This document shows positions 1 through 9,029 of a stretch of DNA of 64,000 nt, piece by piece. The stretch comes from Pseudoalteromonas byunsanensis (GTDB lineage: Bacteria > Pseudomonadota > Gammaproteobacteria > Enterobacterales > Alteromonadaceae). Below the pieces are notes generated by a model. It was not told the DNA's origin. It ran no database searches and saw only the letters and a list, made by a program, of their open reading frames with translations. The translations under genes were made by a program, and so were the position numbers. The stretch covers positions 160,683 to 224,682 of the forward strand of contig NZ_MNAN01000037.1 in assembly GCF_001854475.1 (NCBI RefSeq), read 5' to 3'. The stretch's first letter is position 1, and the number at the start of each line of letters is the position of its first letter.

Positions 1-651
1 CGCAATCTGCTGCGAACCTGCATCTTGCATCTCAAACCAACCTTGTGAAAAAGCCTTTGATTTAAACAGAGGTCCGTATTGTGTCACTTCTAGTGCATTA
101 TCGAGCGCCAATGTCTGTGTAATGATGTTATCTTCATTCAGTGCGTGTTGAACCTTCTGTGACTCTGCTTTTAGCGTGTTAACTCGAAGATAAGTTTTTG
201 CGGGCACATTCAGTCCTTTAGCCACTAGCGGCCATTGCTCTCCCAGCTCTTGTTGAGCACGGCGCCAGAACCAATCAGGGTAACTATTCACCTGAGCATC
301 ACTCGCTTTGGCGAGGTTCTCTTCAATGGATTGCAAGTTGAGTCCATCCAACTCGGGCCATTGCGGTAGAGTGTGACCCTCAAGTAATTTATATGTGCCC
401 CAAATATGCCAAATTGATGACGGTCCTACCTCATCACTCCCACTCAAAGCAAATACTAATTTTCGCCACCAACGAATAATATCGTATGTCTGCGTTACAA
501 AAACGTGCCGTGTTGAAAGATCCCAATATGGCTGCTCAGCAAGCGATCGCTCTATCACTTTGTCAGCATATTGTTCAGTAAACATAATTTGCTCAAGAGC
601 AATAATTTGCGTTTCTACACATTGACGTTCTGCAAACACAGATGGCCTCAT
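1..651 (-). CDS. RsmB/NOP-family RNA (cytosine-C5)-methyltransferase, N-terminal part (cut by window edge)
   Basis: The frame is open from an ATG at 651 to the left edge, giving 217 residues without a stop. The visible part has the family's helical N-terminal region, then the segment LRVNTLKAE and, at the edge, FEMQDAGSQQIA. Both are hallmark stretches just before the SAM-binding fold of RsmB/RsmF/NOP2 enzymes, which methylate cytosine C5 in rRNA in the cytoplasm using S-adenosylmethionine. The catalytic domain with its two cysteines lies outside the window, so the exact rRNA target cannot be given. The ATG at 651 opens a plausible N-terminus (MRPSVFAERQ) but has only a weak ribosome site. 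It is followed on its left by unseen sequence and on its right by a 420-bp gap before the chitinase, so no operon is evident. Confidence 0.8.
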   Translation of the reverse strand, partial: MRPSVFAERQCVETQIIALEQIMFTEQYADKVIERSLAEQPYWDLSTRHVFVTQTYDIIRWWRKLVFALSGSDEVGPSSIWHIWGTYKLLEGHTLPQWPELDGLNLQSIEENLAKASDAQVNSYPDWFWRRAQQELGEQWPLVAKGLNVPAKTYLRVNTLKAESQKVQHALNEDNIITQTLALDNALEVTQYGPLFKSKAFSQGWFEMQDAGSQQIA

Positions 652-1071
652 ATTCAGGGGAATTATAGGGGCGAATTGTAACTGTTTTTGCTTGTAACAG
701 CGAGAAAATATGACGCACTACTGGCGCACTAAAAGGAGGGAGGTAATACCTTGTTAAATTGCTCATATGTTAGTGATTCTAAATCATAGAAAATCCATTA
801 CTTTGAAAAAACATCTTTTCTTACAATTAATTACATCTATTTCATTGTAACAGATAACCATCAGATTAGAATGGTACTTGATCCGGTTTGTATTATGTCA
901 TAGCGATTTTATTTGTATCTACGCCACGTAGATTCATTTAGTAAATCAACTAAGTTGATATTCTCTAAACCCAAGCCAACCAATAATTAAGTTAAACTAG
1001 CCTACTCTACGTTTAACACAAAGCCGATAGTCACGCACTATCGGCTTTTTACTTTTATGCAATGCTAATGA
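652..1071. other. Intergenic region, no gene seen
   Basis: This 420-bp AT-rich stretch separates the methyltransferase start from the chitinase end. It must hold the promoter of the leftward methyltransferase gene. No convincing open frame was found. The only clear structure is the terminator hairpin near its right end, listed separately. Confidence 0.5.
1020..1052. terminator. Intrinsic terminator downstream of the chitinase gene
   Basis: A perfect 10-bp stem (AAGCCGATAG at 1021-1030 paired with CTATCGGCTT at 1038-1047) has a 7-nt loop. A T-tract follows on the plus strand and a shorter one on the minus strand. It sits 20 bp past the chitinase stop codon, so it probably ends that transcript and may work in both directions. 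Confidence 0.75.
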
Positions 1072-2514
1072 TTACTCAGCGTTTTTTACAAATTTCCATG
1101 GCTGTGACGAATCCGGTACATCTCCTTTAGTCCACCACTTAGCTTCATAAATCGCGCCTTTATAGCTGGCCTGATCGCCACCAACATAGACTTTACTAGC
1201 GTCCCAAGCAGGAACGCCGCCTACCGGTGGTTCATCAACAGGTGGCTCAAGATTATCCACTACACGTACTTGTGGCCAACTGGCGTGAGATTTATAAAAA
1301 TTAGTCACACACTTTTCATAATCTCCAGGTACAAGCGCCGAATAAGCTGTCTGGTATCCTACTAATTTACATTCAAATGAATAGCCGCCGGGTCTGTCTG
1401 AATGGTAAGCCCAGTCCCCTTCCCAATTAGTGTAAAGTACATCTGTTGCGCCATTGAGGTTAAGACTACCGTACGGTGTTTGTTGCCAGCAGGTGTTCTC
1501 TTCATCGCTCTCAATCGGCACATTGTAATGATGAGATAAACCTTCCCAGTAACGAATACGGTTTACAGGTTGTCCTTTGTTCTTATTTTGTTCGCCACAC
1601 TCAATACCGCCATTGATAACATTGATGGTTGTACCAAAACCATACCCAATCCCAGCATCTAGTTCCTGTTGTGATGGCTTCCAAGTGCGGTCAATTACAT
1701 GCAACATGGCAGGTTTTGGTGCTTGTGGAGTTAAGAAAAACCATATCGCTGATGCCAGATTGAGCCAAGAGTCAGCCACAAGTCCCGGGTTGTTTAGCAA
1801 TACTGTCGCATCGCCGTTAAACATAACCTCAGAGAAGGCCCCATAGTTAAAATGATAAGATAATTGTTTTGCACCTCGACCAAAATATCCCTGCCCATTT
1901 GCGCATGGCCAGCGTCGATTTTGCCAGTCATTTTGTCCACAACCAGTAGTATATCCCGGCTGCCCTTCTGACCACCCCATCTCACGAACATGTACTAGTG
2001 CCTGCTGCCATTCCTCTAAACCTTGCGGGTTATCCGACACATTATCCTTGGCTATATGACCACCCGTTTCTTGTGAAAAATGTGCAAATGCAGTCACGAT
2101 GGACTTTTTACAGATAGCATCGGCATCACGGCCATCGGTATAATCGCCACAAAAGGCTGGAAATTTTCCGATAGCACGTAGAAAACGCGTGTAGGTGTAT
2201 TCAGGCGCAGCCATTTGCGTGAGGAAATCCCATTGTGCCTGAGGAAAAACTCTTTCAACGCGTTTTACATTGTCAGGGTTCGAACCAAGTCCCGGCGCAA
2301 TCGCCTCTACAATACTATTGTCGCGTGTTTCTAAGGCTTTAGCCCAAGTTGCATACATAGGATTGCTCGTTTTACTTCGCGCTGCTTCGTTGAGCTCAGC
2401 TTTTGACACTAAATAGCCACCTGGATTTTGCGGATCAGGTTCAATCGTCATAGCACCAGCTGTAGATATTGCCGCTAAGTTCAGTGCAACCACCAAGGGA
2501 GTGAGTTTATACAT
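1072..2514 (-). CDS. Secreted GH19 chitinase with C-terminal chitin-binding module
   Basis: This is an endochitinase of glycoside hydrolase family 19, which cleaves beta-1,4-GlcNAc linkages with inversion. The 480-residue protein starts MYKLTPLVVALNLAAISTAGA, a signal peptide, so it should be exported. The GH19 core is seen in AFAHFSQETGGH (first catalytic Glu), GYFGRGAKQLSYHFNYG and NVINGGIECG. A proline-rich linker (EPPVDEPPVGG) leads to a CBM5/12-type module with WDASKVYVGGDQ and the AKWW motif. The ATG at 2514 is chosen over one 18 codons upstream because AGGAAGGA lies just before it and the signal peptide begins there. It is monocistronic, with a terminator immediately downstream. The related CBM modules on the protease at 36306 suggest a shared role in chitin attachment. 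Confidence 0.9.
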   Translation of the reverse strand: MYKLTPLVVALNLAAISTAGAMTIEPDPQNPGGYLVSKAELNEAARSKTSNPMYATWAKALETRDNSIVEAIAPGLGSNPDNVKRVERVFPQAQWDFLTQMAAPEYTYTRFLRAIGKFPAFCGDYTDGRDADAICKKSIVTAFAHFSQETGGHIAKDNVSDNPQGLEEWQQALVHVREMGWSEGQPGYTTGCGQNDWQNRRWPCANGQGYFGRGAKQLSYHFNYGAFSEVMFNGDATVLLNNPGLVADSWLNLASAIWFFLTPQAPKPAMLHVIDRTWKPSQQELDAGIGYGFGTTINVINGGIECGEQNKNKGQPVNRIRYWEGLSHHYNVPIESDEENTCWQQTPYGSLNLNGATDVLYTNWEGDWAYHSDRPGGYSFECKLVGYQTAYSALVPGDYEKCVTNFYKSHASWPQVRVVDNLEPPVDEPPVGGVPAWDASKVYVGGDQASYKGAIYEAKWWTKGDVPDSSQPWKFVKNAE

Positions 2515-2798
2515 GTTATTCTTCCTTCCTTTACGTTGTATCAAGTGTGAAACATAAAATTCACACAATTAACTCACAGTATTAATCAGATGACATCGCT
2601 GTCAATTACTTTATGTAAAGGATTGTAACAATCTTCTGTGTATATTTTTCACCCTAACCAATGTCTTTCATTGCTAATTATTTAATAACAAAGTAAAAAA
2701 CCGTACTGAAAAAAGTTTCTATGTACCTGCCATTTCATAAAGATTTATTATTAAATTCACAGTAAGGTAATAAGGTTTAAAATAAGCAGGTATCTAAA

Positions 2799-3356
2799 AT
2801 GGTCATTACTGAATTACGCCCAGAGCATCATCAAGCAGTCATCAAACTGGCCAATCAAGTACATGGAGACAACTATCTTGATGCGTCAGGTCTTGAAAAA
2901 ATGGTGGCAATGGGGACTAAGTTCGATATTAACGCTTGCTTTGTGGCATTAGACGAGCAAGGTCAGTTGCTAGGTTTTCGAACTAGTTATGCTGCTGAGC
3001 AGTGGCCGATTGACAAGTGGTGCACACCCAAAAGCTGGCCTGTACTCCCTGCTCAAATGGCATACTTCAAATGTATAGCTGTGGCACCAGAGGCACAGGG
3101 TCAAGGTATTGGACCAAAGTTACTACATAAGTCCATCGTTGCACTTAGACAACAAGGCGCACTAGCAGGTATTGCTCATCTATGGATGCAAAGCCCAGGT
3201 AATGGCGCGGTGAAATACTTTACTAAAGCAGGCGGAGAGCTACTAAAAGTCCATGACGACCGCTGGCTTGAAAACTGTATCAATGACGGTTATGTGTGTA
3301 CTTTATGTGGTAATGAGTGTCACTGCCAAGCCGCTGAAATGGTTTTGATGTTTTAA
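2799..3356 (+). CDS. GNAT-family N-acetyltransferase with C-terminal cysteine cluster
   Basis: The 185-residue protein has the acetyl-CoA-binding signature of GNAT enzymes: VAPEAQGQGIGPKLL (motif A) preceded by the strand MAYFKCIAV. GNAT enzymes transfer acetyl from acetyl-CoA to an amine; the substrate here is unknown. The last 20 residues carry an unusual cluster C-x2-C-x3-C-x-C (Cys167, 170, 174, 176), which could bind a metal. A weak AGGT ribosome site precedes the ATG. Only 5 bp separate it from the following FAD oxidoreductase, so the two are almost certainly co-transcribed and may act on the same amine substrate. Confidence 0.75.
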   Translation: MVITELRPEHHQAVIKLANQVHGDNYLDASGLEKMVAMGTKFDINACFVALDEQGQLLGFRTSYAAEQWPIDKWCTPKSWPVLPAQMAYFKCIAVAPEAQGQGIGPKLLHKSIVALRQQGALAGIAHLWMQSPGNGAVKYFTKAGGELLKVHDDRWLENCINDGYVCTLCGNECHCQAAEMVLMF

Positions 3357-3361
3357 TAACA

Positions 3362-4714
3362 ATGAATAAGAAATTTATGAGCAACTCTCTTTACGACCCA
3401 CTTACACATAAACACTGCCAATCTTCAGGTTATGCTCCCAGTTACTGGGCCAGTACGATTGATTTACCTAGTGCGAACAGTGCACCAACACGTAGTGAAC
3501 ACTTTGATGTAGCTATCATAGGTGGCGGCTTTAGTGGTCTTTTGACAGCCTACTATCTGGCACACGAGCACAGCATTAGTTGTTGTGTTTTAGAGGCTAA
3601 TCAAGTGGGCTTTGGCGCGAGTGGCCGTAACGCAGGCTTTGTACTCAAGGGTTCAGGTCGCCTCAGTTACCCACAGATGGCAAAAAAATGGGGGATGGAA
3701 ACCTGCAAAGGCATTTATGATGAATTTAGTGCTGCGGTTAATCGCGTTGAGTCACTTATCGATGAACATGACATACAGTGTCAGAAGCAAGAAAAAGGCT
3801 ATTTAAAAATCGCCCATAACCAAAAAGCCATGCAAGGGTTGCGTGCTCAAGCTGAATTTTTACAGCAACTGGGGGGAGATGCCCAGTTTTTGACAAGTAC
3901 AGAGCTTGAACAAGGATACATGTTTAATCAGCAAGCATATGGGGCAATGCGATTACCTGATGGGTTTGGTATAAACCCTTTAAAACTGTTGCTAGGCTAT
4001 CGTGAGATGGCAATAAAAGCCGGAGTGAAGCTATTTGAGAATGCATTAGTTGAGCAGGTTGAAGAAAAAAATAGTCGACACTTTCTGCGTATCGCTGATG
4101 TGAATATCACTGCCAATACAGTGGTTTATACCGGTAACGCGTACAACAGCAAACAGTCTCATCCATTTATCAATAATCGATATTTACCCATTCTAAGTAG
4201 CATTTTGGTGACTCGGCCATTAAGTGAACAAGAGCTTGAACAGACTGGATTGAGAACCCATCAGGTAACAATGGACACCCGTACTCTCAAATATTACTAC
4301 CGTTTGTTACCAGACAACCGCATCTTATTTGGTGGCCGCGGTGCTGTTTTCGCTAAAGATCAACACTCTGAGGTGTATCTTAATAATCTCAAACAAGGTT
4401 TAGCCGCCTGTTTCCCCTCCCTAGCCAACATTCAGCATGACTACTACTGGAATGGCTTTATAGCCGCTGCACTTGATGACATGCCCCATGTATGTCTCAA
4501 AGATAATATTGGCTATATTTTAGGATATTGTGGAGCTGGCGTGTCCTTTAGTGCGCAAGCTGCTTATCGCCTGGCACAGCTGATTGCCAAACAACCCGTC
4601 CCAGAATTACCGCTTTACCAAACGCCTTTACCGTATCTGCCTTTCCCTCAATTTCGGCGATTTGGACAACTGGCCTACTATCAGTACGCTCATCTGAAAG
4701 ACCGATTCGGGTAA
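3362..4714 (+). CDS. FAD-dependent amine/amino-acid oxidoreductase (DAO family)
   Basis: The 450-residue flavoprotein has a dinucleotide-binding motif at about residues 51-57 (VAIIGGGFSGLLTAYYLA), a second FAD motif GFGASGRNAGF and a C-terminal GYILGYCGAGVSFSAQAAYRLA segment. All are typical of the DAO/glycine-oxidase fold and especially of gamma-glutamylputrescine oxidase-like (PuuB-like) proteins. Such enzymes oxidise primary or secondary amines and pass electrons to oxygen, releasing H2O2. The substrate is not determined. The ATG at 3362 follows the acetyltransferase by 5 bp; an alternative ATG at 3377 (MSNSLYDP) is equally placed, and neither has a strong ribosome site. No signal peptide is seen, so it is cytoplasmic. 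Confidence 0.8.
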   Translation: MNKKFMSNSLYDPLTHKHCQSSGYAPSYWASTIDLPSANSAPTRSEHFDVAIIGGGFSGLLTAYYLAHEHSISCCVLEANQVGFGASGRNAGFVLKGSGRLSYPQMAKKWGMETCKGIYDEFSAAVNRVESLIDEHDIQCQKQEKGYLKIAHNQKAMQGLRAQAEFLQQLGGDAQFLTSTELEQGYMFNQQAYGAMRLPDGFGINPLKLLLGYREMAIKAGVKLFENALVEQVEEKNSRHFLRIADVNITANTVVYTGNAYNSKQSHPFINNRYLPILSSILVTRPLSEQELEQTGLRTHQVTMDTRTLKYYYRLLPDNRILFGGRGAVFAKDQHSEVYLNNLKQGLAACFPSLANIQHDYYWNGFIAAALDDMPHVCLKDNIGYILGYCGAGVSFSAQAAYRLAQLIAKQPVPELPLYQTPLPYLPFPQFRRFGQLAYYQYAHLKDRFG

Positions 4715-4848
4715 GTAAGGTTTAGTCAATGTCACGGGAATAGATAAATAAGTTAATAGACCGTACACATTTTTAAAACAAAAGCGTCATCAAGTAGCGC
4801 TTAAATATACCTGAATCTAAAAACACTAAAACAGCAGGTATATAAATT

Positions 4849-5268
4849 ATGAAAACAAAAATCGCTTTAAGCCTTTTGGCAATCGCATCAACTATCACTT
4901 TTGCTCAAGTTGAATCAACTGAACAATTGGTGCAAAACATTGAGCAAGACGGTGTTGTCACGTTCGACAAAGCCGTTGTAGAAGTCAGTAAAGTAGACGG
5001 CGTTTTTGCAACAAGCGCAACGACTTACTATAGCCCTCGCGTGTGGGTTCGTGGCTATTTAGAATCGTTCTTTGTCAACCCAACAAATGGTAACCAGTTC
5101 TGTGAAGAGCGCGGCCATAATCAAGAAGTGACCGGCAGTACTATCAAGTGTGGTGAAGATGAGTCTTCATACGCTAACTATGATTGGTATGGCAAAGCTT
5201 GGACAAAGAAAAGCACAGGTAGCAAGAACCAATGTTATCAGTTGTACTCAACTATTAAGTGTCAATAA
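4849..5268 (+). CDS. Small secreted protein of unknown function
   Basis: Not recognised. The 139-residue product begins MKTKIALSLLAIASTITFAQ, a clear signal peptide with probable cleavage after FAQ. The mature part has an acidic N-terminal third and a C-terminal domain rich in aromatic residues with four cysteines (at about residues 104, 120, 132 and 138 of the precursor), enough for two disulfides. Such a layout fits a small secreted or periplasmic protein. It has its own upstream AT-rich region and a hairpin after the stop, so it looks monocistronic. No catalytic motif can be named. Confidence 0.6.
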   Translation: MKTKIALSLLAIASTITFAQVESTEQLVQNIEQDGVVTFDKAVVEVSKVDGVFATSATTYYSPRVWVRGYLESFFVNPTNGNQFCEERGHNQEVTGSTIKCGEDESSYANYDWYGKAWTKKSTGSKNQCYQLYSTIKCQ

Positions 5269-5296
5269 TTGCCAAAGCTAGCAAAGATACCAAAGT

Positions 5297-5321
5297 AACG
5301 AGAGCGGCCCGCGCTTTCGTT
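5297..5321 (+). terminator. Probable terminator hairpin after the 4849 gene
   Basis: AACGAGAGCG at 5297-5306 pairs with CGCTTTCGTT at 5312-5321 (one G-T pair). It is 28 bp past the stop codon. The T-run is weak, so termination strength is uncertain. Confidence 0.45.
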
Positions 5322-5447
5322 GCTTCAACAAAGATAATACTATTCTCTTAATTTACACATTCCCACCCCATTCATATGCATTAGTACTTGCAACAATTCA
5401 ATATACCTGTTTAATTATTGTGGACAAAAATAAATTAGGGATATTTT

Positions 5448-6641
5448 ATGAAACACTCTTCTTTCGCTCTGTACAGCTTATTAAGCGCTCCGGCATTACT
5501 CACAACGTCAGCTTTTGCTGCGCCAAATGCTAGTAATGAGTGCGACTTTATCGTGCCTTCATCACAGTATTTAATTGACGGAATTGCAATGAACGTCTCT
5601 GCTGGAGATACGATTTGTTTAGCACAGGGAGAGCGTGGCCCAATCAAAATTACCAACGTGATTGGCAGCGAATCACAGCCAGTGCAGATTAGAAATCAAG
5701 ATGGTGTTGTGACGACTAATCCATATGAATACAGCATCGCTATTGAGCGCTCCAAGTGGGTCCGCTTAACGTCTGTCTCTGACAGTCAGTCCGTGCCATT
5801 TGGCATTCGCTTAGGAGGCACACTGAGTGTGGGTAACCTTACGGAACAAATTGAGGTTGATCACATTGAAATATACCGCGCAAGATTTGCAGGGATGCTA
5901 ATTAAAACAGACCCCAACTGTGACTCAGCTACGTGGGCCGAAAACTTCACCATGAATGGCATTAGCATTCATGATAACTACGTGCATCACACACAAGAAG
6001 GTGAAGGTATGTATGTGGGCTACACAGGAAAAAGTAGAACCTTAAGCTGCAATGGTGAAACAACCACTGTCTACCCTCATAAGCTAGAAAATGTTCGCAT
6101 ATATAACAACAAATTAGAGCACACCGCAGCGGATGGCATTCAGTTAAATTCGGTGCTGGGCAACGCTCAAATTACTGGTAATAAAATCTACCGTACCGGT
6201 GTTAGTCCGTTTGCCCCAGTATGGCAAAACACGGGGATTCAAGTTGGCGGAGATGATGTGGAGATCAGTAACAACCTAATCTATCGAAGTGGTGGTAACG
6301 GTATGGTGTTAGACGGGGATAACTTAAGAGTACTTAACAACAACGTTATTTATGCAGGTGAGAATGGCATCTTCGCTCGCAATGCGGCACAACAAAACGC
6401 TCAGATAAGTGGAGGGTTGCCTCATGTTTATAAAAACAATCTCTTGGTACAACCTGTTACTTATGGCATCAAGCTATATGCAACCAATACCTCAGCGCCA
6501 CACATTATCACTGACAATACCATTGAGGATGATGGCGCATTAGACGCAGCCAGCCGTCCAATGACGTTCTCTTTCTTAAATGACCAAGTGGTTAGGGAAG
6601 TACACAACAATCACCACTATATTGTTGAACAAGTCGACTAG
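5448..6641 (+). CDS. Secreted right-handed parallel beta-helix protein
   Basis: The 397-residue protein starts with a signal peptide (MKHSSFALYSLLSAPALLTTSAFA). It then shows repeated short strands with Asn ladders, for example ISIHDNYVHHT, VRIYNNKLEHTAADGIQLNS, QITGNKIYRTG, VEISNNLIYRSGGNGMVL and LRVLNNNVIYAGENGIFAR. These are PbH1-type coils of a right-handed beta-helix, the fold used by pectate lyases, alginate epimerases and NosD-like proteins. A carbohydrate-active role (lyase or binding) is likely by fold, but no specific catalytic set could be assigned. AGGGAT precedes the ATG. A strong terminator follows. Confidence 0.7.
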   Translation: MKHSSFALYSLLSAPALLTTSAFAAPNASNECDFIVPSSQYLIDGIAMNVSAGDTICLAQGERGPIKITNVIGSESQPVQIRNQDGVVTTNPYEYSIAIERSKWVRLTSVSDSQSVPFGIRLGGTLSVGNLTEQIEVDHIEIYRARFAGMLIKTDPNCDSATWAENFTMNGISIHDNYVHHTQEGEGMYVGYTGKSRTLSCNGETTTVYPHKLENVRIYNNKLEHTAADGIQLNSVLGNAQITGNKIYRTGVSPFAPVWQNTGIQVGGDDVEISNNLIYRSGGNGMVLDGDNLRVLNNNVIYAGENGIFARNAAQQNAQISGGLPHVYKNNLLVQPVTYGIKLYATNTSAPHIITDNTIEDDGALDAASRPMTFSFLNDQVVREVHNNHHYIVEQVD

Positions 6642-6651
6642 TTATTTGTGT

Positions 6652-6685
6652 AACACCGTGGCACTAAATCGCCACGGTGTTTTAT
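6652..6685. terminator. Bidirectional terminator between convergent genes
   Basis: A perfect 11-bp stem (AACACCGTGGC, 6652-6662, with GCCACGGTGTT, 6671-6681) and an 8-nt loop are followed by TTAT. It lies between the beta-helix gene and the convergent S41 peptidase gene and can serve both. Confidence 0.8.
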
Positions 6686-6693
6686 ATCGACCT

Positions 6694-8085
6694 CTAGAGC
6701 GAAGCGTTCTCAGCCAGCTTTGCCAGTTCATCTTTTAGGTGCTTTTTATGATACTCATCTTTGACTTGCGTTAGAGCCATTGATAGCAATTTTCGCGCAG
6801 CCACTTTATCACCTCCCTGTGCTAACGCTTGCGCCCAATAACCGTAAATAAACCCTGAATTTGGAAACTGTTGAGCATTCGCTTCAAGTAATAGTGCAGC
6901 TAAGCTAGGCTGTATTTCGATCACCTCCAGCGCAAGCTCAGTCAGGGCAAACCGATCAAGTTTTAACTCTTTAAAAAGTAATGCTAAATTTGTTAAATAG
7001 AGCTGCTTTTGTGCATCATCATAAGTAAGGTTAGCGCTGACTTTTTCAAGTAAAGTAAACAGCTTTTGGATGTCTTTTTGCCTTTGTAGCTTTGTGGCTT
7101 GCCAACGCACTGCGACTTGCTTTTTAGCGAGTGAAACAGCCTTGTCGAGAGCCTGTTCGGCATCAACTTTAACGTGAGGCTCGACACCTGTCGTTTCCCA
7201 GTTGGTTTTGGTGACAGGATTAATCGCTGTGCCAGTGGCTATAAATGCGCTAAACACATCATTGATTGCAAACATATCACCTGGATTTGCAGCGCCACCA
7301 GTATACTCTCCTACTAAGGTTGCTCGATTACGCGTTCTCATGTTGTAACTAAACTCTTCAGCAGCTGAAAAAGTACGCTCACTGGTTAGTATATAAAGCG
7401 GAATGTCTGTAAGCTTTTTACCACCCACGTCACTGAGCACATAAAAATCTTGTGTTTCATCTCCTTCGCGATAATAAAGGCTATTGAGCAACAACTTGTC
7501 GGCGAAAAAATAACTACAAAGATACTGCACAGTATGGGGCGAACCGCCACCGTTTTTACGCACATCTATAATAAGTGCCTCAGAAGATGACAACAGCGTC
7601 AGCGCCGCATCCAAATAGGGCTTGGCGTCATCTAAGACATGAAAGCCATTAAGTTTTAAATATCCAATATTGCCTTCGAGCATACTTGCCTCAATCACTC
7701 CTTGAGAACCTATCCCCACGGGTGCTGGCATCAATAATTCTTGCTGTAGTCTGGCTTTTGCGCCTACTTTAGAGTCCGTATTTGGGTTCATACGCACTCT
7801 TAAATGGCGGTCTTTTGCTTGTATTTGAAGCCACTTGGTTAGCGCTTTCGCAAAGCTTTCTGGGTTTTGATATTGAGAAAATTTACCCGCATTAAAGTCA
7901 CTTTGCAGTTTTGCTGACACATTTTTAGCAATATCTTCAAACACATATTCTTCTACTAATATAGAAGATAGTTTGGCGATGGTTTGCTGCTTGGTTTGCT
8001 GAGAAAAGTCGCTGGCGAATGACACGCTACTAAGCAGGCCGCTTAGTACAACACCACCTAAAATATGAGTTAAGCCTCGTTTCAT
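6694..8085 (-). CDS. Exported S41-family peptidase
   Basis: A serine peptidase of the C-terminal-processing (S41) type, 463 residues. A signal peptide (MKRGLTHILGGVVLSGLLSSVSFA) is followed by a helical N-terminal domain. The catalytic domain contains GNIGYLKLNGF, ALIIDVRKNGGGSP and LTSERTFSAAEEF, where the Ser at about residue 240 is the expected nucleophile. VGEYTGGAANPGDMF and a C-terminal helical tail of about 130 residues, possibly TPR-like, follow. It resembles the IRBP/tail-specific protease branch lacking an obvious PDZ domain. The ATG at 8085 is preferred over a GTG at 8091 because AGGAT sits 7-8 nt upstream. It should act in the periplasm or outside; the substrate is unknown. Confidence 0.8.
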   Translation of the reverse strand: MKRGLTHILGGVVLSGLLSSVSFASDFSQQTKQQTIAKLSSILVEEYVFEDIAKNVSAKLQSDFNAGKFSQYQNPESFAKALTKWLQIQAKDRHLRVRMNPNTDSKVGAKARLQQELLMPAPVGIGSQGVIEASMLEGNIGYLKLNGFHVLDDAKPYLDAALTLLSSSEALIIDVRKNGGGSPHTVQYLCSYFFADKLLLNSLYYREGDETQDFYVLSDVGGKKLTDIPLYILTSERTFSAAEEFSYNMRTRNRATLVGEYTGGAANPGDMFAINDVFSAFIATGTAINPVTKTNWETTGVEPHVKVDAEQALDKAVSLAKKQVAVRWQATKLQRQKDIQKLFTLLEKVSANLTYDDAQKQLYLTNLALLFKELKLDRFALTELALEVIEIQPSLAALLLEANAQQFPNSGFIYGYWAQALAQGGDKVAARKLLSMALTQVKDEYHKKHLKDELAKLAENASL

Positions 8086-8191
8086 GATCACTTATCCTAA
8101 AGTTACTGTCCAAGCATAACGTATCGGAAAAACACCATGAGAAATTGTATAAAAGTAAAGTTGAGCAATTTTATTGTTCATGTGCCATGCC

Positions 8192-8228
8192 CACTTACCT
8201 CGCTCTTAGATTAAGAGTAAGGTAAGTG
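8192..8228. terminator. Long hairpin, probable terminator
   Basis: An outer stem CACTTACC/GGTAAGTG (8192-8199/8221-8228) and an inner stem CTCTTA/TAAGAG (8203-8208/8212-8217) form an extended hairpin. It lies 20 bp past the end of the leftward DUF4386 gene. No strong T-run is seen. Confidence 0.5.
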
Positions 8229-8247
8229 AACGGTGAAATAAATAAAC

Positions 8248-8940
8248 TTAACCCTTTGTTTTTATTCCTTTGAAAAATAACCACAGTCCAAATAACAACT
8301 CAAACAGTGCTCCAGGGTACATGGCATATTGCAGCTCTTTAGGTGCATCGACCATTGCGACATTGACCACACCATAGCCAATCATAGTGATGTAGGTAAC
8401 CATACCCCAAATGGCTAACGCTTTTGGCACATAATTAGACTTGTAAAATAAATAGCAGTAGATGACAGCACCCACACCCATCACTGGCAGAAGTATGTAA
8501 TAAGCAACACCGCTGGATTTAATAAACAAAATGGCGAGTGCTCGTAATTGCTCAATGTTGAAGGCTCCTAAGTAATCAGCATTACTCAGAATGACCAAAG
8601 GCATAATATAAAAAATAAGAGTTACAAAACCGAGAATGGCTTCAGCTGATCTAAAAGCGAATCCCATTAAGGCCATACCTTTATGAACTGGCTTGAGAAC
8701 CTTATAAAGCCCCCAAGACAACATCAGCACCAATGTGTACATTATAAAGTCAGCAGCAATAGCAAATCTAAAAGCTTGCTCGAACTGGCTCATTGCTTGT
8801 ATTGGATCCTCTGCACGAAAAATTACACGTTTATCGAACATGACTCTTGGTAAAAAGCCGAATAAAATAACCAGCGAGTAAAAAATCCCCGTTATTTTTA
8901 CATAGTTTAGGTTACTACCCTGTGCATTCTGCGCGTTCAT
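8248..8940 (-). CDS. DUF4386-type integral membrane protein
   Basis: The 230-residue protein has about six hydrophobic segments. It shows the DUF4386 pattern: an N-terminal helix with GIFYSLVILFGFLPRVMF, a loop with FRFAIAADFIMYTLVLML and a C-terminal YPGALFELLFGLWLFFKG. Its biochemical role is unknown. It lies 89 bp downstream of a membrane-bound AraC-type regulator on the same strand. The pair may form an operon or a regulator-target unit, which is an inference from position only. It belongs in the inner membrane. Confidence 0.7.
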   Translation of the reverse strand: MNAQNAQGSNLNYVKITGIFYSLVILFGFLPRVMFDKRVIFRAEDPIQAMSQFEQAFRFAIAADFIMYTLVLMLSWGLYKVLKPVHKGMALMGFAFRSAEAILGFVTLIFYIMPLVILSNADYLGAFNIEQLRALAILFIKSSGVAYYILLPVMGVGAVIYCYLFYKSNYVPKALAIWGMVTYITMIGYGVVNVAMVDAPKELQYAMYPGALFELLFGLWLFFKGIKTKG

Positions 8941-9029
8941 TATTATACCTCTTGAATTTCAGTAATTTGATGCGTGCAGTATGCGAAGTTTGTGCTATCG
9001 AGTCGTCGTAATGGGCCTATTCGAACGAA

